From Thunnus maccoyii (Eukaryota > Chordata > Actinopteri > Scombriformes > Scombridae): a DNA stretch of 64,000 nucleotides. The notes below the pieces were generated by a model. That model did no database searches, had not been told where the DNA came from, and saw only the letters and a list, made by a program, of their open reading frames with translations. Below are positions 48,401 through 63,400 of the stretch, piece after piece. The stretch's first letter is position 1. Every line of letters starts with the position of its first letter. The DNA lies in NCBI RefSeq assembly GCF_910596095.1, contig NC_056548.1, forward strand, positions 7,093,151 to 7,157,150, given 5' to 3'. Made by a program: the position numbers and the translations under genes.

Positions 48401-51400
48401 TCAGACTAACTTTTATTGAGAACTCAAAGAGCATTTTAAAGAGAGACAACCAGCAACTATTTTTAATTAGGAAGCTAAGGAGCTTTGGTGTTAGCCAACA
48501 CATACATGAAACGGCATACAGGAGCCTTGTTGAAAGCATCTTATCATTTACCATAACAGCTTGGTGCGGCAACTTGAGTGTGAAGAGCAAAAACAAGCTC
48601 TCCAAAATTGTTAACATTGCAAGGAAGGTGATTGGCGAGTCACAAAAACAACTCTGTAATATATTTGACAGTGCTATACACAGGAGGGCTAAACATATAA
48701 CTACAGATACCTCACACCCACTACAGTTTCAGCTGCTCTTATCTGGCCGTCTATTCAGGGCCCCAAGGAAGTCTTTTATTCCCTGTACTATGCAGGCATT
48801 GCATAAAGAATGACTGCATCAGGGAACACTTGTTATTACATAACATCTGCTCTCTGGTATTATTTATAACTACCTGCTGCTACCTGCCCATTTGCACTAT
48901 TGTATGTTGTATATGTTTTATGTTTTTTTAATGGCATGTTGTACTATGTTTAGTGGATGTACTTTTACTGTACTTTCAATCTAATCTAGCTAATCTAATT
49001 TAACTCAATGCTAACTTAAAAAAGGAGTGAGATTTCTCAGGATGAGTGTCAGCTGTGAGTCTAAATTCATAAACTAAGCCTCACCTTGTTGAGAAGGTAT
49101 GTTAGGGCCTCTGACATGCAGTCATGACGCATATAGAAGCTGATCAGTGCCAGGTGAGTGCCGTATGTGTTCAGGTAGTAGAGACACTCCTGGTGGAGGC
49201 TGCTGCTCAGGATCTGTGTGTCTGGTCTCTCCACAGGACCGGACTCACACAGGGCAACCTCCAGCTCCCGCAGGGACGCCAAGATGTCCTCACCGGGAGA
49301 CTGACACAGACACGGGAAACACAAACACAGCACAGAAAGTCACACAAAGGGTCATAAATGTATGCGTGTAAACCTTGCAACCTTGACATTACACAACATA
49401 AGTCTTACTTTGGGTGCTTTTATTTAAATCATAGTATGACAGGGTCAGATAGAGTACAGTAAATGTCACTGAACCACAACCAAGAATCAAGAACCACACG
49501 AGCGTGTCAAAGTTCTCTCACTGGATACTCCCACTTTAATCCAGGCCAACACACATCACACATGTAAGTGCAAGTGCCACTCATGCTAGAATGTACTGGC
49601 CTCCTCTCAATGTGAAGAAGCCAAGACCTCTTGGCATCAACCGATACAGTGGGAGATTCCTGAGGTATCATGTACCAGAGTCGGGAGGGGTGAAGTAGTT
49701 GTGTACTCTCTGTAGGACTCCAGAATGTGCCCACCAGAGGAATGACTGTACATGACCTCTACTCTATATATGTTATTCTAAAATGACACTGCAGAAGAAA
49801 TATAGATTAGAGTTCCTATACATATGTTCTATTCATTTTTAACCCTTTTCCTTATCCACACCTAATTTTTTTATACTATGCTGATTCATCAATCATATCT
49901 GGCCAGGTTTATGTTCTAGCTGCTGTTATGTACTCATGGCTCACTATCTCTGAATTTATTTACAAAACGATTACACACACACTCTTATTGCTTCTGTACT
50001 GCTACTGATTTCAAGATTGCATTTGGAGTCATTGTAAAAATCCCCACCTGCAACTGTAAACTTGCTCCACTAGTGTTGCGATATACAGCTAAAACCCTCT
50101 GGAGGAGGAAACATTCAGCATGTTTACAAGCTCTCTTCGCAAAGGTCAGAGTGAATTTATAATTTGACTGAACTAAAACTGCTGCAGAACAGATTCAAGT
50201 TGGCAGATGTTTAAGTGTAGTGCTCATGCAGGATAAATTACAGTAATTACAAAGGGCTGCTTTTGTACTGGCTATAACGGAGGCCAACCATTACAGTAGT
50301 GATGTAGTTGGACACAGAATAAGACCATAATGTCATGACATTGAAGCCTTTTCTTACCGTGGCCAGAGTGGGTCTTACAGTCGTCTCCAGGTGCTGAACG
50401 ATCTCCTGCAGCAGTAAGGGACCGAGGTTGAGCTGGTTGCGGTCCACTGGGGCCTTCAGGCAGCGGGCAAACTTCTCCCGAGCCCCTGATAGATTCCCTG
50501 CCTTCAAAGAGGCCATGCCCCACGCTTGCCACACACCGCCTGGGTCCAGGCCGCTCTTGGTAGAAACCTACCGAAGCAGCAAAACAAGCAGTCACAATAA
50601 GAATTAATGTTTCTGTTTATTTAACACATATTTCCTTCTACTGCAGTATTTTATCTTGAAATGTGTGACGATCTCCTAATCTGAAATACTCTTTTGTCCT
50701 TTTGAATATCCTAGGAGAGGCTGGTACGCTAGCAAATAAATATGCCTTGCACATAAACATGCAATGTTAACAACACAGGTGTGGCAAGTAAAACTTGAGA
50801 ACCTCTAGGCTGTAAGTGTACGTTTTACTAGTCAATCAAATCTACAGGTACAATGAATATTAATCTGATCTATTCAAATCCAGTATGAAACAGAATCCGG
50901 GTGGGAAGTGTATATGATTGAAATGTGACTATGGGAGTAATTGTCCAACACAGTTAGTATCTCTTGTATTTTGTATTTGTATTTACTTTATTTGTTGCCC
51001 AGGGACTACAGATGTAAAGCAGCTGATAGTTCAATCAGGTAATCTTCTCTTTGTTTGAGATTATCATTTTCTGTAAAAGTCCATACACATACAAATAAAA
51101 TAATATTCCAAAAATAAAGCACCATCTGCCTCACCTCCACTGCTAGCTGATAATGCTCCGCTTCTAACAGCTGGTTACGGAGACGTGTGACAGCAGAGGT
51201 CTCCAGAATGTCATCCAGAGAAGGAACATATTTGTAATTGGCCGTCACTAAAATCTTAAGCACGTCCACTTTGCTGATGTAACTGTGGAAACAGAGAGGA
51301 AATAAAAGAGAAAGAAGAAGCAAGTGAACAATCTGTGTGTGTATGTGAGACGAAAAGAGGAAGACACACATACAGAGATGACTAAGAAATTGGCCTGAAA

Positions 51401-54400
51401 TAAGTGATGATAAGGGTTCTATTTGCTGGGGTTGACACTCGTCAGACATGACCTCAACTGTCATAATTCAGTGACTCATGAGTTTCGATTTCCACAGAAT
51501 AAAATTACCTTCCAGAGAATTACTACCCAAATCTGCAGCTCCGGAGAAATTTTTAGTCTCTTTAGCTAATTATTTTAGTTTTACAGTTACTAGCTTGTGA
51601 AAAAAGACCCGCATATTTTCTCAGGAGGTGATGGAGACCAAACCAGAGCTTAAAAAAACAGAACATACCAGACTTACACTTAACCAGGTATCCAGAAAAC
51701 CAGCTCCAATGAGATGCCAATATTGTTCTGTGTCAACTGTTTGCAAAGTGATAATGTCAGTGGCATGTGTCTGTCAGCTTGTTTGGGGGTTCTTCAAAAA
51801 TGGATTGATGTAGCTTTAAGAACACCTAGAAATATTCAGCTGGTTGTTTCCATGGCTCTGAAACCTCAATTATTCCTCTGCCAAGCACAGATAACATCCC
51901 AACTGCATCTTTCTCTAATATATCACCGGAATTGTGTCACTCTCCCACTGTTGAAATATTTTCCCATTTTCCTTAAAAAAAACCACACACCCTGTTATAA
52001 AAATGATGATTAAACTGTGTATGTGTGTTACTATTTTATATTGATCATGATGAATTGTTCCTGTCTTGTACTGCAACATCAGCAGACTCATCAGCTAAGT
52101 TTAAAGGAAGTTCAGCATTATATTTGTAAAGAGGAAGATGTAGAAAATAAAATTAGTTGGAGACAGGGTGAGACATGTCATCTGGGGGTCAGTTTTGCAT
52201 GTTGGCTCCTCAACAGGAGAACTGAAAATGGTCATGATGTTATCGATGAAGTCTGTACTTGACAGATTGGGAGAAGAACTGAAACTCGATGTAGGCGCCC
52301 CTCCAGGAGCCCTTTTCTTTGTAACCTCATCCTGTGTGTTGCACTGCGAAACGCTCCTTCTTGAACAAGAGTTAAATTTTGATACTTCGGCTCCAGTCTC
52401 CACCTGGGGTTGCGTCTCACCTGTCACATAAGGCGAGATCCTGGCTCCGGCCAACTTTGACAAACATCAGCTTGGCGCTGAACAGCAGCTGCCGCATGAT
52501 GTCTGTGAGAAGGCAGGCGTCCACCTCCGGGTTGGTCAGCTTACAAGACAGGGAGCGGCAGTGGCTGATGAGCTGATGACCGCAGGCTGTTTGGTCGCTG
52601 TGTAGAGACAAAACGGCCACGCAGAGGTACGCGCTGGGAGCCTTGAAGTTTTAGCGAAAGTGCAGAATTAGTCTCACTGTATTCACTGGGTTCATTTTAC
52701 TAGAAGACAACTGAATAATAGTAGTTTCTTGTCAACTGTTTCAGCTGTTTAGGATGCAGGAAATATGCAGCATGACTTTGGACTTGACATACCGTACTGA
52801 AACAATAATTATATTTACTGTTTAAGATAATCAAACTAACAGGATATGAACTGTGAATCATGACGTGTATTGGCATTCATCCTCAACAAGCTGAAAATGA
52901 GTAACTCGTAACAAGGCAGTTCCGTCAGATCCTGTGTAATGATAAACGTTCAAACCTGTTCGAAGTAGAACTCGCTCCGCAGCAACTGGTTCTCTGCAGG
53001 GTTTGTGCCGAGTTGAATCTGCCTTTGGACCACTTCAGGCAGATGCAGCATCCCATCAAGAGCTTCCTCTGTCACCACTGGACTTCCAGCCACTGCACAG
53101 ACCAGCAGACAGAGAGACTGGGTGAAAGCTCGTCAGTACAGCGTCTTTACATTACTGATTTGTATAGTGATAGTCTAAAGTTTGGACACACTTTCTCATT
53201 CAAGGGAATAGGAAGGTGTGTCCAAACTTTTGACTGGTACTGTACATTTTGCACATTTTTCAGAATGCATGTATCAGGATTTTACACATTATTAATCCTG
53301 CTTTTACAGTTAAATTAAAGGTTTTGAGACATTTTTCTCACACTGATATAGCAAAGGGGAAATAGTTCACATGAAAGCGATGACATAAAATTTACAATTT
53401 TACTTTGTTTACCTTCAACTGGTTCCAGCTCATCATCTGAACTGCACATGGAAGCAAAGAAAAAAAAAAACACAGAAACATTTCAAATCACATTTTTTTT
53501 TGCCTGCTTCTGTCTGTATCTAGATTGTTCCCTGTCAGGTTCCCACCCTGGCCCTGCTGCAAAACCCCACCACATTTTAAAGACCTTCTGTACTAAAGGG
53601 TGACCATTTTCAGACCCCAAATTTTGCTCTGTCCTGTTATTTCTCAAGTCAGACACATTAAAAAGTGTTACACGGTCTGGTTTACATTTTAATTACTAGT
53701 TAGCAGTGGTTCCTCTGATTTGCGTAAAGTGCTATTTTGACTCCTGTTGTGCATGTCTGGAAAGGAATGAGTGCTGCTTTTGGATCTGCAAGCATGTATT
53801 CATCCCACATGAGGGATGTGAGGAAATATTAGTTAAATATCTTCATGTCATCAGCTCAACAAAAAGATCCGTAATTGAATGAGTTATGAAAAATCAGTGG
53901 GTGACTTTTGAAAAACTTTTAAACTCCTTTGACTAGATTATTTCTGTAAACAGATTATATAACTGCCCACTTAATAAGTATTACCGGCTGCTTCAATCAT
54001 ATCACACTGGATTGGAGCTAATATGAGCCATCAAAAGTCAGGAAAAATAAACGAGAGGGAAACAGAAAGGTTAATTTGTGCATTGGTGCTCCTAAATAAA
54101 GTAAATTTCTATTTTTATTTTGCATTTCTCTCTCTTTTGCTATCCGTCTCTCTCCCTCCTTGTGTCTGGTAAAACACTGCCACAGATTTTACACCTGATT
54201 TTCCCAGACGTTAAATTTCATATGCAGTTTCCAGTGGTGAGTCTGCTGTGATAAATCATGTGCAGGAATACCTTAAAATACATGTTGCATGAGATCAAAC
54301 ACACTATTTTGAGCAGTGCCGCTTTTATTTCCCCCTTAAGATTTTATTAGAGTGGTGAGCTTTGCATCACTTGAAGCGTCTTACTCTGGGTGAAAGTAGG

Positions 54401-57400
54401 CGTAACACTGGTCACAGACTCTGACTTCATCTCCCAGGCATCCCTCCACAGGCATTTTCTTCTCAGAACACGCGTGACAAACCAGGCGGCCGCATCTCCG
54501 ACAATGATGCCGTCTGTTGAACTAAAAGAGAGAAAAAAAATAAGACAAATGGCCATTATTTACAGAGAAAACATAAGATCTGGATTATACTCCTTTTGAG
54601 CCGCCTGGTATTAAAACGTTATTCTCGTCTTAGTTTACTTTCACTGTTCAGTTTTTTCATCTCATTTTGGTCTGACAATTACAGTCTTTATTACAAAATC
54701 TAGCATATTTATTCAACATTCATTTCTCAATTTGATTAAGAGGTTTTGGTGTTTAGTATGATTTAGACAGTCAGTGACTTTACCCTTACTAACAATGTTA
54801 AATATACTTAGTAAATAGTTCATTTTACAAACTTATTTTAATTCATAAATTCACCTATCCAGCCCTGTGTCTGATAAAAGTTGTAAAAACCAAAAAAAAT
54901 AAATTCAACACTGTATATTTTATATATAAAAAAGAAAGTGCTTCTTTTCACTTTGTTACAACACTTGTTTTTCTCCCTCACCATGGTGAACCTCTCACGC
55001 TGGCAGACCATGCAAACATGCTGCAGGGTGTCAGGGACCCAGTCCTTGCGGGCTGGGGGTTGGTCCGGAGGTTGGAACTTGGCAGGCGAGCGACGTTTTC
55101 TCCCTACTGAGCTTCGATCCCTCTCTGTGTTGTTTGAGGAGGATGATGTGTGCGTAGGCGTACTGGCTGTAATTAAACATGGGTAAGTACACAATAAAAA
55201 AAACAAACAAAACCAATAAGAGAACAAGTTTCTAAACCAGGACCTTCAATCAACAGTAGCACACCTAGCAATTAACTTACACTAGGTATGAAGAAATATG
55301 AAATGCCATCCAAAAACAGATAATCATTTGTGTTTCTTTAAACTAAGAGTTAGTTCATTTGCAAACGTCCGTTGTTGTTTGAGAGAAGACAAAAAAACAG
55401 ATGGCAGACTCAAGCATCTTCCAAGCTAAGCTGGACAAGAATATATCAACTCCAGCAGTGCCTCTATGTGGCTGAAAGTGTATCAAAACATCACTGTTAG
55501 GCGGTCTCACTTGTAGAGGGTGCTGGGGATTCGAGTCGACTGGGCGTTGAGTAGCAGATGTCTTGAGCAGGACACTGCATCAGTGCGTCATGGAGGCTGA
55601 TTACAGAGTCTGAAAAACAAGCAGCAGTCATGTGTTTTGGCACTTCATAAATATTTGTTATTCACTGGTAACAAACTGAGTTTGAGGGCAAGAACGTCCT
55701 CATCAGTGAGTGTGGATTTGTGTCAACATGTCTCATCAGTAATGTGTCAATACTGTCAAGTGTATGTCTCAGTGTTAGGGCCGAGTTTTGGAAATTTTCA
55801 ATACTGGTGCAAAACAAACAAGTTGTCTCAACATAAAGAAACTGCACAAGAACTTTGTGCTTATACAGCTGCTTTCTTATAATATGATCAAGACTAAAAA
55901 TCTAATGAAGCATTCAATGTCAGTTTTCTGTACTTGACAGTATTTGATACTCTGTGTTAACAGAAGTAGCACTGACCAGATCGAGACCTCTCTCTGGGGG
56001 CGCAGGAGAAGTCGAGTGCCTTGCAGGCGTAGTCTGCCAGAAGCTTATCGATGTCTTCAGCACCGAAGCCGGCCTCCTGTCCGACCAGAAGACTCCTCAG
56101 GGTTCGTACCGCTACATCTGCCCAATCCACCTTCAGATTCATCAACAGCTGCTCCAGCATCAGCAGGGGCTCCGACAGCAGCGGGAAATAGTCCTGCCTG
56201 GCGGCTGGAGGCAGAGTCAGCAACACCTTGCAGGAGGAAACACATTCACTGATATTAACACAACATGCAGATATGCAGCAATTCAGCTGCTGCAGGAGAA
56301 CACAAAGCTTTAATGGTTAAAAAAAACAGCATCTACCATATCCATTAACATCTGATAAATATTTTTTTCTCGACTGACACACCATAAGTTCTTGACATTT
56401 GCAAATTGGCCATATCACTCCACCAGAAATTATTTAGGTTTAGGTTTATTGACAACATTTTTAAAACACAACATCTAGGGGCAGCTGTGGCTCAGAGGTA
56501 GAGCGGGTCGTCCACTAATCGGCTTGATCCCTGGCTCCTCGAGTCCTCGATACTGAACCCCAAATTTCTCCAAATGACTGTCTGAGTGTGTGTGAATGCG
56601 TTAGTTTCCCCTCCTGACGAGCAGGTTGGCACCTTGCATGGTAGCCCTCTGCCATCAGTGTATGAATGTGTGTGTGAAAGGGTGAATGTTGGCCTGCAGT
56701 GTAAAGCGCTTTGAGTGGTTGGAAGGCTAGAAAGGCGCCATGTAAGTGCAGTTCATTTAGCATATCAGACTTTGTCAGGGATAGATCCTGTTATTTATTC
56801 ACAGACCATCAACCACTCAACAAGACGGGGACAGGAGTTCATTGTCGGACATGAAGAAATATCACAACAAAAGCACCAAACACACACAAATGAATACCAA
56901 AAACAAGTAGTTAACAGTAAAATATTATACATGATAGGCTTCCCGGCAGTAACCAAGACACAATAGTGGTTAATAATTTATGGGAACAACTTTTTCGTGA
57001 ATATTTTTACAGATTAAACCAGTTAGATTAAATTGTTCCATGATATCTTCCATCTTCTTCTTTTTCCCTTTGTGTTAAAGTGCTTAGAAACATAAAGAGC
57101 TCTGCTGCTGTAATTGTTAAACTTGTTAAAAATTACATCAGTGCATCTCTTCACATTTACTAACCTTCGAGCCCAGATGAAGGGCATGAATGTGTCGCCG
57201 ACGCGCCGGAGACACCTGCCTCTGGAAATGCAGAGTAAGGTAGTCCGCCAGGAAGTGACAAGCAGCCAATCCGGGGCGGCGGTCCAGAGCACGTTCACAA
57301 ACGTCCAGGCCGACCACAAAATCTGAGAGACCCTCGAGTAGCTGAATAAATAAGTGATAGGGACAAAGGACATCATGAACATAATCATGAATTTAAATGA

Positions 57401-60400
57401 TTGAGAGAAAAACTTTCATGGTGATAATTGAATCACAATTGAAGAGTGTCATTAAACGATGAAGACCTTAAAAAAAACATCTACAAATAGTTTACATTTA
57501 CAAGGATGATGTGTTTTAAAAGGAGTATTTTTCATTTATACAAACAAACTAGGGACTTTTGCACAAAAGCACATAAACTGTATTGGATACTGTCAGTAGC
57601 AGGGATCAAATCAGTGACATTATGAATTCCTGGTTGCTTCTCTGACAAATCTGCCGGTGTTCTATACAAGTTAAAGAAAGGATTTCAATATAAATTGAAC
57701 CAGAAGTTGAGCAGTAGACCTGGAAAGCTTCATCTGTCTGTCCCTTCTCCAACAGATGAAGTAAATGCTCAGTCTGCAGCTGTAGTCTCAACTGCTCAGA
57801 AACAGGATACAGCTCCACCCACTGCGCACAAAGAGCAAACTCCTGCAAAAAAATGGGATTAATTATATTATATTAATGACTAAATATGATATAGAAATAT
57901 TAATGTGTCTGTGTGTGATTCAGATGTGTCTGCTGTACATACCTTTGCCTCCAACATCATAGATAACATGGACTCAGAATTTGTCTTAGACTCAGTCCTC
58001 AGTTCCTGCCAACTAGCCCACGGCAATGGAGGTTGTAAATCTAACATCTGTCAGAACGAAAGAACACAAACATGAAATCGAGCCAATCTATATTAATGAA
58101 ACACAAAAAACATGTACTGCACGCCAAACTAAAATCACACATTGCCCCAGGGATAAAACAAGAAGTACATACTTTCCAAAACTTTCCAAAAGCAAGTATT
58201 GACATGCAAAGTGACACAAGCTCTCTCCAACCTTGAAGTTGTAGCTTAACAATTCTGTCTCTTGTGCTTTTGTCTGACCACTTTGATACGTTATAACAAA
58301 TACATCTATCTCTGCAATCAAAATAATAAATCTGAATTCAGCTCTAGATATTACCCAGCGATAGATGTCCAGTTCTTTCTTCTTCAGCTCTAAGTCTGTT
58401 CTCAGTGAGGCCTCTGTGCTCGGGTCATTGAGGCAGAACTCCAGCAGCTCCAGACAGGCCGACAGAGGCCAGCGCTCGAGGGCCTGAAGGGCGACGCGGG
58501 CTCGCAGGTTAGCATCCTGTACGGGAAACAGCTGACCTATACCTTCATCTCCACCTGAACAAACACAAATCACATAAACAACAAATATTTTACTTACATT
58601 TGAAACAACTGCTGCATTCAAAAGTACAGAAAATTAATTGACAAATGTTTTGAGAATCAATTAATCATTTTGGGTCATTTTTTAAGAAAGAGAGATTCCA
58701 GATTCTTAAATATAAATATTTTAAGGGCTTTGGGAAACAGTGATTAACATTTTTCACCTTTACTGACATTTTATAGACAAAACAACTAAAAACAACTCAA
58801 TTAATCGAGAAGATAATTGACAGATTAATTGATAATGACAATAATTGTTAGTTGCAGCCCTTCATTTTTGTGTTACATAATTGTAATGCCATTTTGGCCA
58901 TGATTCATTTGAAAAAAAGCTATTTGGATATCAAGAGATTATTCTGATAAAATAGAGATTAAGAAGAATTTAAAAAGAAAACTGACTGAACTAACACTTA
59001 ATTTAGTTAACACTTCATTATTGATTAATCTGCTGATTATTTATCTAATTGATTATTTATCTAATTGATCAATTAAACCTTTAGTCTATAAAATGTCACC
59101 ACAATAGTGACCGATGGCCATCACTTTATACCTGTGGCCAAGGTAACGTATTAAAATGTCTTATTTTGTCTTAACAGTAGTTAGAACCCAAAAATAGTCA
59201 ATTTACAATAATATAAAAAACAGAAAAGCAGCAAATCCTCACATTTCTGAAGCTGGAACCAGCAAATGTTTTGTATTTTTGCTTAATAAATACTTTATTA
59301 ATCAATAAGTGTACATGTAGGTACATGTAACTGGGAATACTGTCATCATATCTGTATTTATTAGAGGTATACAAGTGCCAACAAAGCCATTCCAGGAGCC
59401 TTTAAATTCTGCCTTTTAACAGCATTTCTCACCTTCTAAAGCAGCAAAAGCAAGCAGACGGTCTCTCAGCGCCCCCTCCTGGCTGCAGTCTTGCCCATAC
59501 AGCTCCAGCAGGCTCAGGGCTCGGCCCAAGTCTTTAGAGGTCAGAGCCTGCTGGAAGGCCTCGGCAGCCACAACCTGGGCAACTTCTTCCTGAGGCCCAG
59601 ACAGCAGGAGACTGACGAGGGGTTTCCCACAGACAAGCGCCCATAGTCCAGCAGAGCCTTCCTCACTCTCACCTAATGGAGTACCCAGCACAGGTTCAGC
59701 CATGGTGTGAAGGTAGGCCCGGAGAATGGGGAACTCCTTCAGGAGGTTATCAGCCTCGCGAGAAATCTGCTCTCCATCTAGGACGACCTCTTTATGCCCG
59801 CTGCGGAAAAATCCTGACCATCCGGAGGACTGTATCCGGGCATTTTCTCCTTTACAAGCACTCAAACATGCTAACGTTGCCAGTAAAGGGGAGCGAGATT
59901 TTAGGAAAGACAGGGCCGAAGGCGTGAGAAAAAAAGAGGAGGAGGAAGAAGAGGAGGAAGAGGATGAATGAGAGGGTGGAGAGTAGGAGAGGTTGATGGG
60001 TGTAGTCGAGGTGTCTTCCCCTGAGTCCGAGGACTCAAAGCTCATGTCAGACTGAGGCTCTGTGAACCCGAGAGTTGACACGTGCTCCTGAGCGTGCTGT
60101 TGGAGCAGAGCGGACAAACTGTCGACTCCGAACACTCCGTCGTCGCTCTTGGCCGGACAGATGTCTTGTTTAACACCTGGACAGGAGACCCACACGGGCA
60201 GAGTCTCACAGCATCGCTGGACAATCACCTGCTGGACGCTCAGTCGCAGACCTTCCTGCTGCAGCAGTGACAGCAGCCTGGACAAACAACGGGACATGCA
60301 ATTCAGAATAAAAGCAAGCTATTGTCCTCACATCAATCTAAGAAAATATATATATCTAAGTTGAGTTCTATATCCTCTCTTTCATACCATTATTAACAGA

Positions 60401-63400
60401 TTGAATGTTGTGGTCTATCTGAGATTAATATTGAACCTGAAACTTGGCAAAGCTTCTACAGTGCAGAACTTGTTTAATCATCTCAACTCATTCTTGTTGA
60501 TATTCAGCTATTTAGCAGAACATAATAATTGACTGGCCAGATAAGTTGATCACAAATAGACCTGACAACTAAATGTAGAAGTGTCAAATGTGATGTAGAA
60601 GTATGTAGAGAAGTGTCAAGCATAAATTAAACCACACCATCATTTTGACAGTACTTCAGCCTCCCATTGTTCGGTTACACAAGGCATTCTCTTGAAATAC
60701 AGAACACTGCGACCAATCACACCTTTGTCAGGTTGTGAGCAAAAACATGATGTGACATGACGACTACAGGCTGATGTATACTTATTCACGCTGATTGGGC
60801 TTAACCACTTTGTGTACCTGTCAGGTGACACCTGTCTGTCAAATAGCAGGTGGGAGAGAAGCTGAGATGGAGCCTGAAGCAACACCAGCAACGGATTCCC
60901 CAGCTTTACTTCACTGCTCTGGTCTGAGAGAAGAAGCAAGAGAGGCGAGTCAGAATAAAACCAGCTATAGTTAGAGGATTAAGAAGATTCACTGTCATCT
61001 ATTTAGGCAGACGTTTGGAATAAAATTGACCTTGTGACCAAATTACCGTCAATTTGATTTCCATTACCAGCTGGGACAACATAGGTGTGGAAAATGAGTG
61101 TAAATAAACACAGAGACCCCTTCACTATTAATTATGACTGAGATGGTGGAGTCTGAATAATCAAGAATTTTTAATAAAATAGAATTATGCACTACATTAT
61201 TTATTGAACCTGTTGTCTGAAAAGCACAAGGCAGAAGAATGAATGCTACATCATCTCTACTCAATGACAAACCTTTTTACCTTCTGAACTAAGGCTGCGC
61301 ACCAGTACAGATGCTAGTGTGTTGACGAAATCGAGGAAACTGCGCACAAAATCTGGTCTGGCGAGCTCTCCGTCTGGCTCGAAGGGACAGAGCTGGTCTA
61401 GAGAGCGAAGCAGTTGCTTCATACTGGAGCGCACAGGGTGGCCGTCCAACTCCAACGGCTTCAGATTGGCCTGTTCCACCAACAGCGCCAAAAGAGCGCT
61501 GCCCACGCTTCCCTCTGTTACACAAGAGGTAACATCAAACATTCAGAACATTCAGACTTTTTAATAGGAGGATAAAAACACTACTGTTGGTAACTCTTCA
61601 TTAATCTCATCAATTCTCATTCTTCAATTCAAACTCTTCATTTTAAAACTGTACTTGACAATCCATCAGATATGCCATAAAACATAACTCCAAGTGTTTG
61701 ATTTGACCACCAAATGTAAGTGAATGTTATAACTGTGTTGCATCTAAAAAGCCACGTTAACTGAGCTGACCTGCTCCGTCTGTAGCTGTACTCAAAATGT
61801 GCAGCGTGTTCTCCAAGCGTTGAACAAGACTGAGCCGAGCGGCGATGAACTCCTCACTCAGTGTTGGGTGGCAACAGAGCAGCACTTCCTGGATGCAGCA
61901 ACCAAATGGACTGGCAAACACTTCTTCCCCGACAGCTTCTATAAATGAGAGTGAGTCAGTAACTGTTCAGTATATTCTGTGAATTTTTCATTTTAAACTT
62001 CTGCATCTGCAGGGCGTTGTGTGTAATTGGCTATTATCATTATTTCATATTTATTACCAGCCAAATCTGAATAGAATATGAACTCCTTAGTAGAGATGAT
62101 TGCCATCTTGTTGGTGGAGTATTAAAAACAGCTAATGTCAGTTTTCAACCCTCACCATTTTCCCCAATGAAAATGTGTGAGCATTTGTAATCACCTGTTT
62201 TGACAGAGCTCTTATTGGTGGCAGAATGATTCAGGATCTTGTTGATCTGCTGTAATACCATGGGAAATCCACAGATCCTCTCAGAATGAGGAACCTTTGG
62301 ATCAACTCTCACGCCTAGGGAAGCAGACAGGAATTAAAGACAAGAACAAAAACTACTAACTGTGCAACACACAAATCTCCATGTCAGAATAAATCTGTTA
62401 TGTGAACTCAACAATCAAAATAACTTGGGTCAACATTCTTAAGAATTCTTCCAAAAACATCCTAAAATGCTGGTTGCATACCTCGAGCCTCCAGGCTGCT
62501 GTTGAGCCTGCGCTCTGCTGTGTCCAGCAGCTGCCGGGACGTCTTCCAAAGCTGACAGTGACAGCAAGCCAGGTCAAAGGCAGCCATGGCCGCTGGGCTG
62601 AGCTCTTCCAGCAGTGTGTAAAGGAGGCCAGAGGGCTCTGAAGAGCATCGACTCAACCAGTAGCCTTCCTCCAGTGAGGGCATCGGGTGAGCGGCGGTGC
62701 TGAGGAGACGATCCGCTATGTCTGAGATGGAGTAGAAAGCCACACCTGCACACAGAAGTCAGATCAACTGTTAAACTTCATTACATGGTCTTATTAAGTC
62801 AGAGTCAATAAAAACATTTAAAAATGTAAAAAGCACACACAAAGTGCTAGCACACATCACATTACAGGCAACCAATAAGAAACTAAAACATGAAAACCCC
62901 AGGAGTTATATATGATGGATGTGTCCTAAAATATAAAAACCCTAACTATCCAAACATGTTACATTTATGGGCCTAAGTGTAGTTTGGTGGTGTGTGTTTC
63001 ATCTCCTTGACAACGAGCAAAATATAAACAATGTCGCAATAGATAATATGACATGTCCAGTACAGCCACAATGGAATTTGATAATATTTTTCGCCTGCCA
63101 ACACAAAGTAAATGTCAAGTTTTCATGTCTTTTTCTAGAGTAGAGTCACCATTTTAACCACTGTTCAACAAAAAAACATCAGTTTCTCTAAAAAGAATTC
63201 CCTCAGTAGATCACAATGCAATGCCGTGACAAATCAATTTCAGAAAAAGAGCTCAACTTGAATTTTTTCCTCAAATTTTTGTGAAAAATGTTTGCTCTCT
63301 TTACCTACTTTCACCTCTGCTATAAACACTATAAAACAAGCTCAATTAGACCTGCGAGCAGGAATACTGGGGTCCCAGCACCTGATTGAACTCAGAATCA

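Noticed and set aside
48574-48813. 79-codon frame as a host gene inside zfyve26
   Set aside because: It reads as a reverse-transcriptase tail of a truncated LINE with stops upstream.
55954-56313. Plus-strand frames of 102 and 119 codons
   Set aside because: Antisense shadows of zfyve26 exon 55977-56226.
56478-56550. Possible tRNA gene
   Set aside because: It has A and B box-like sequence, but no complete cloverleaf can be formed and the downstream body is a SINE.
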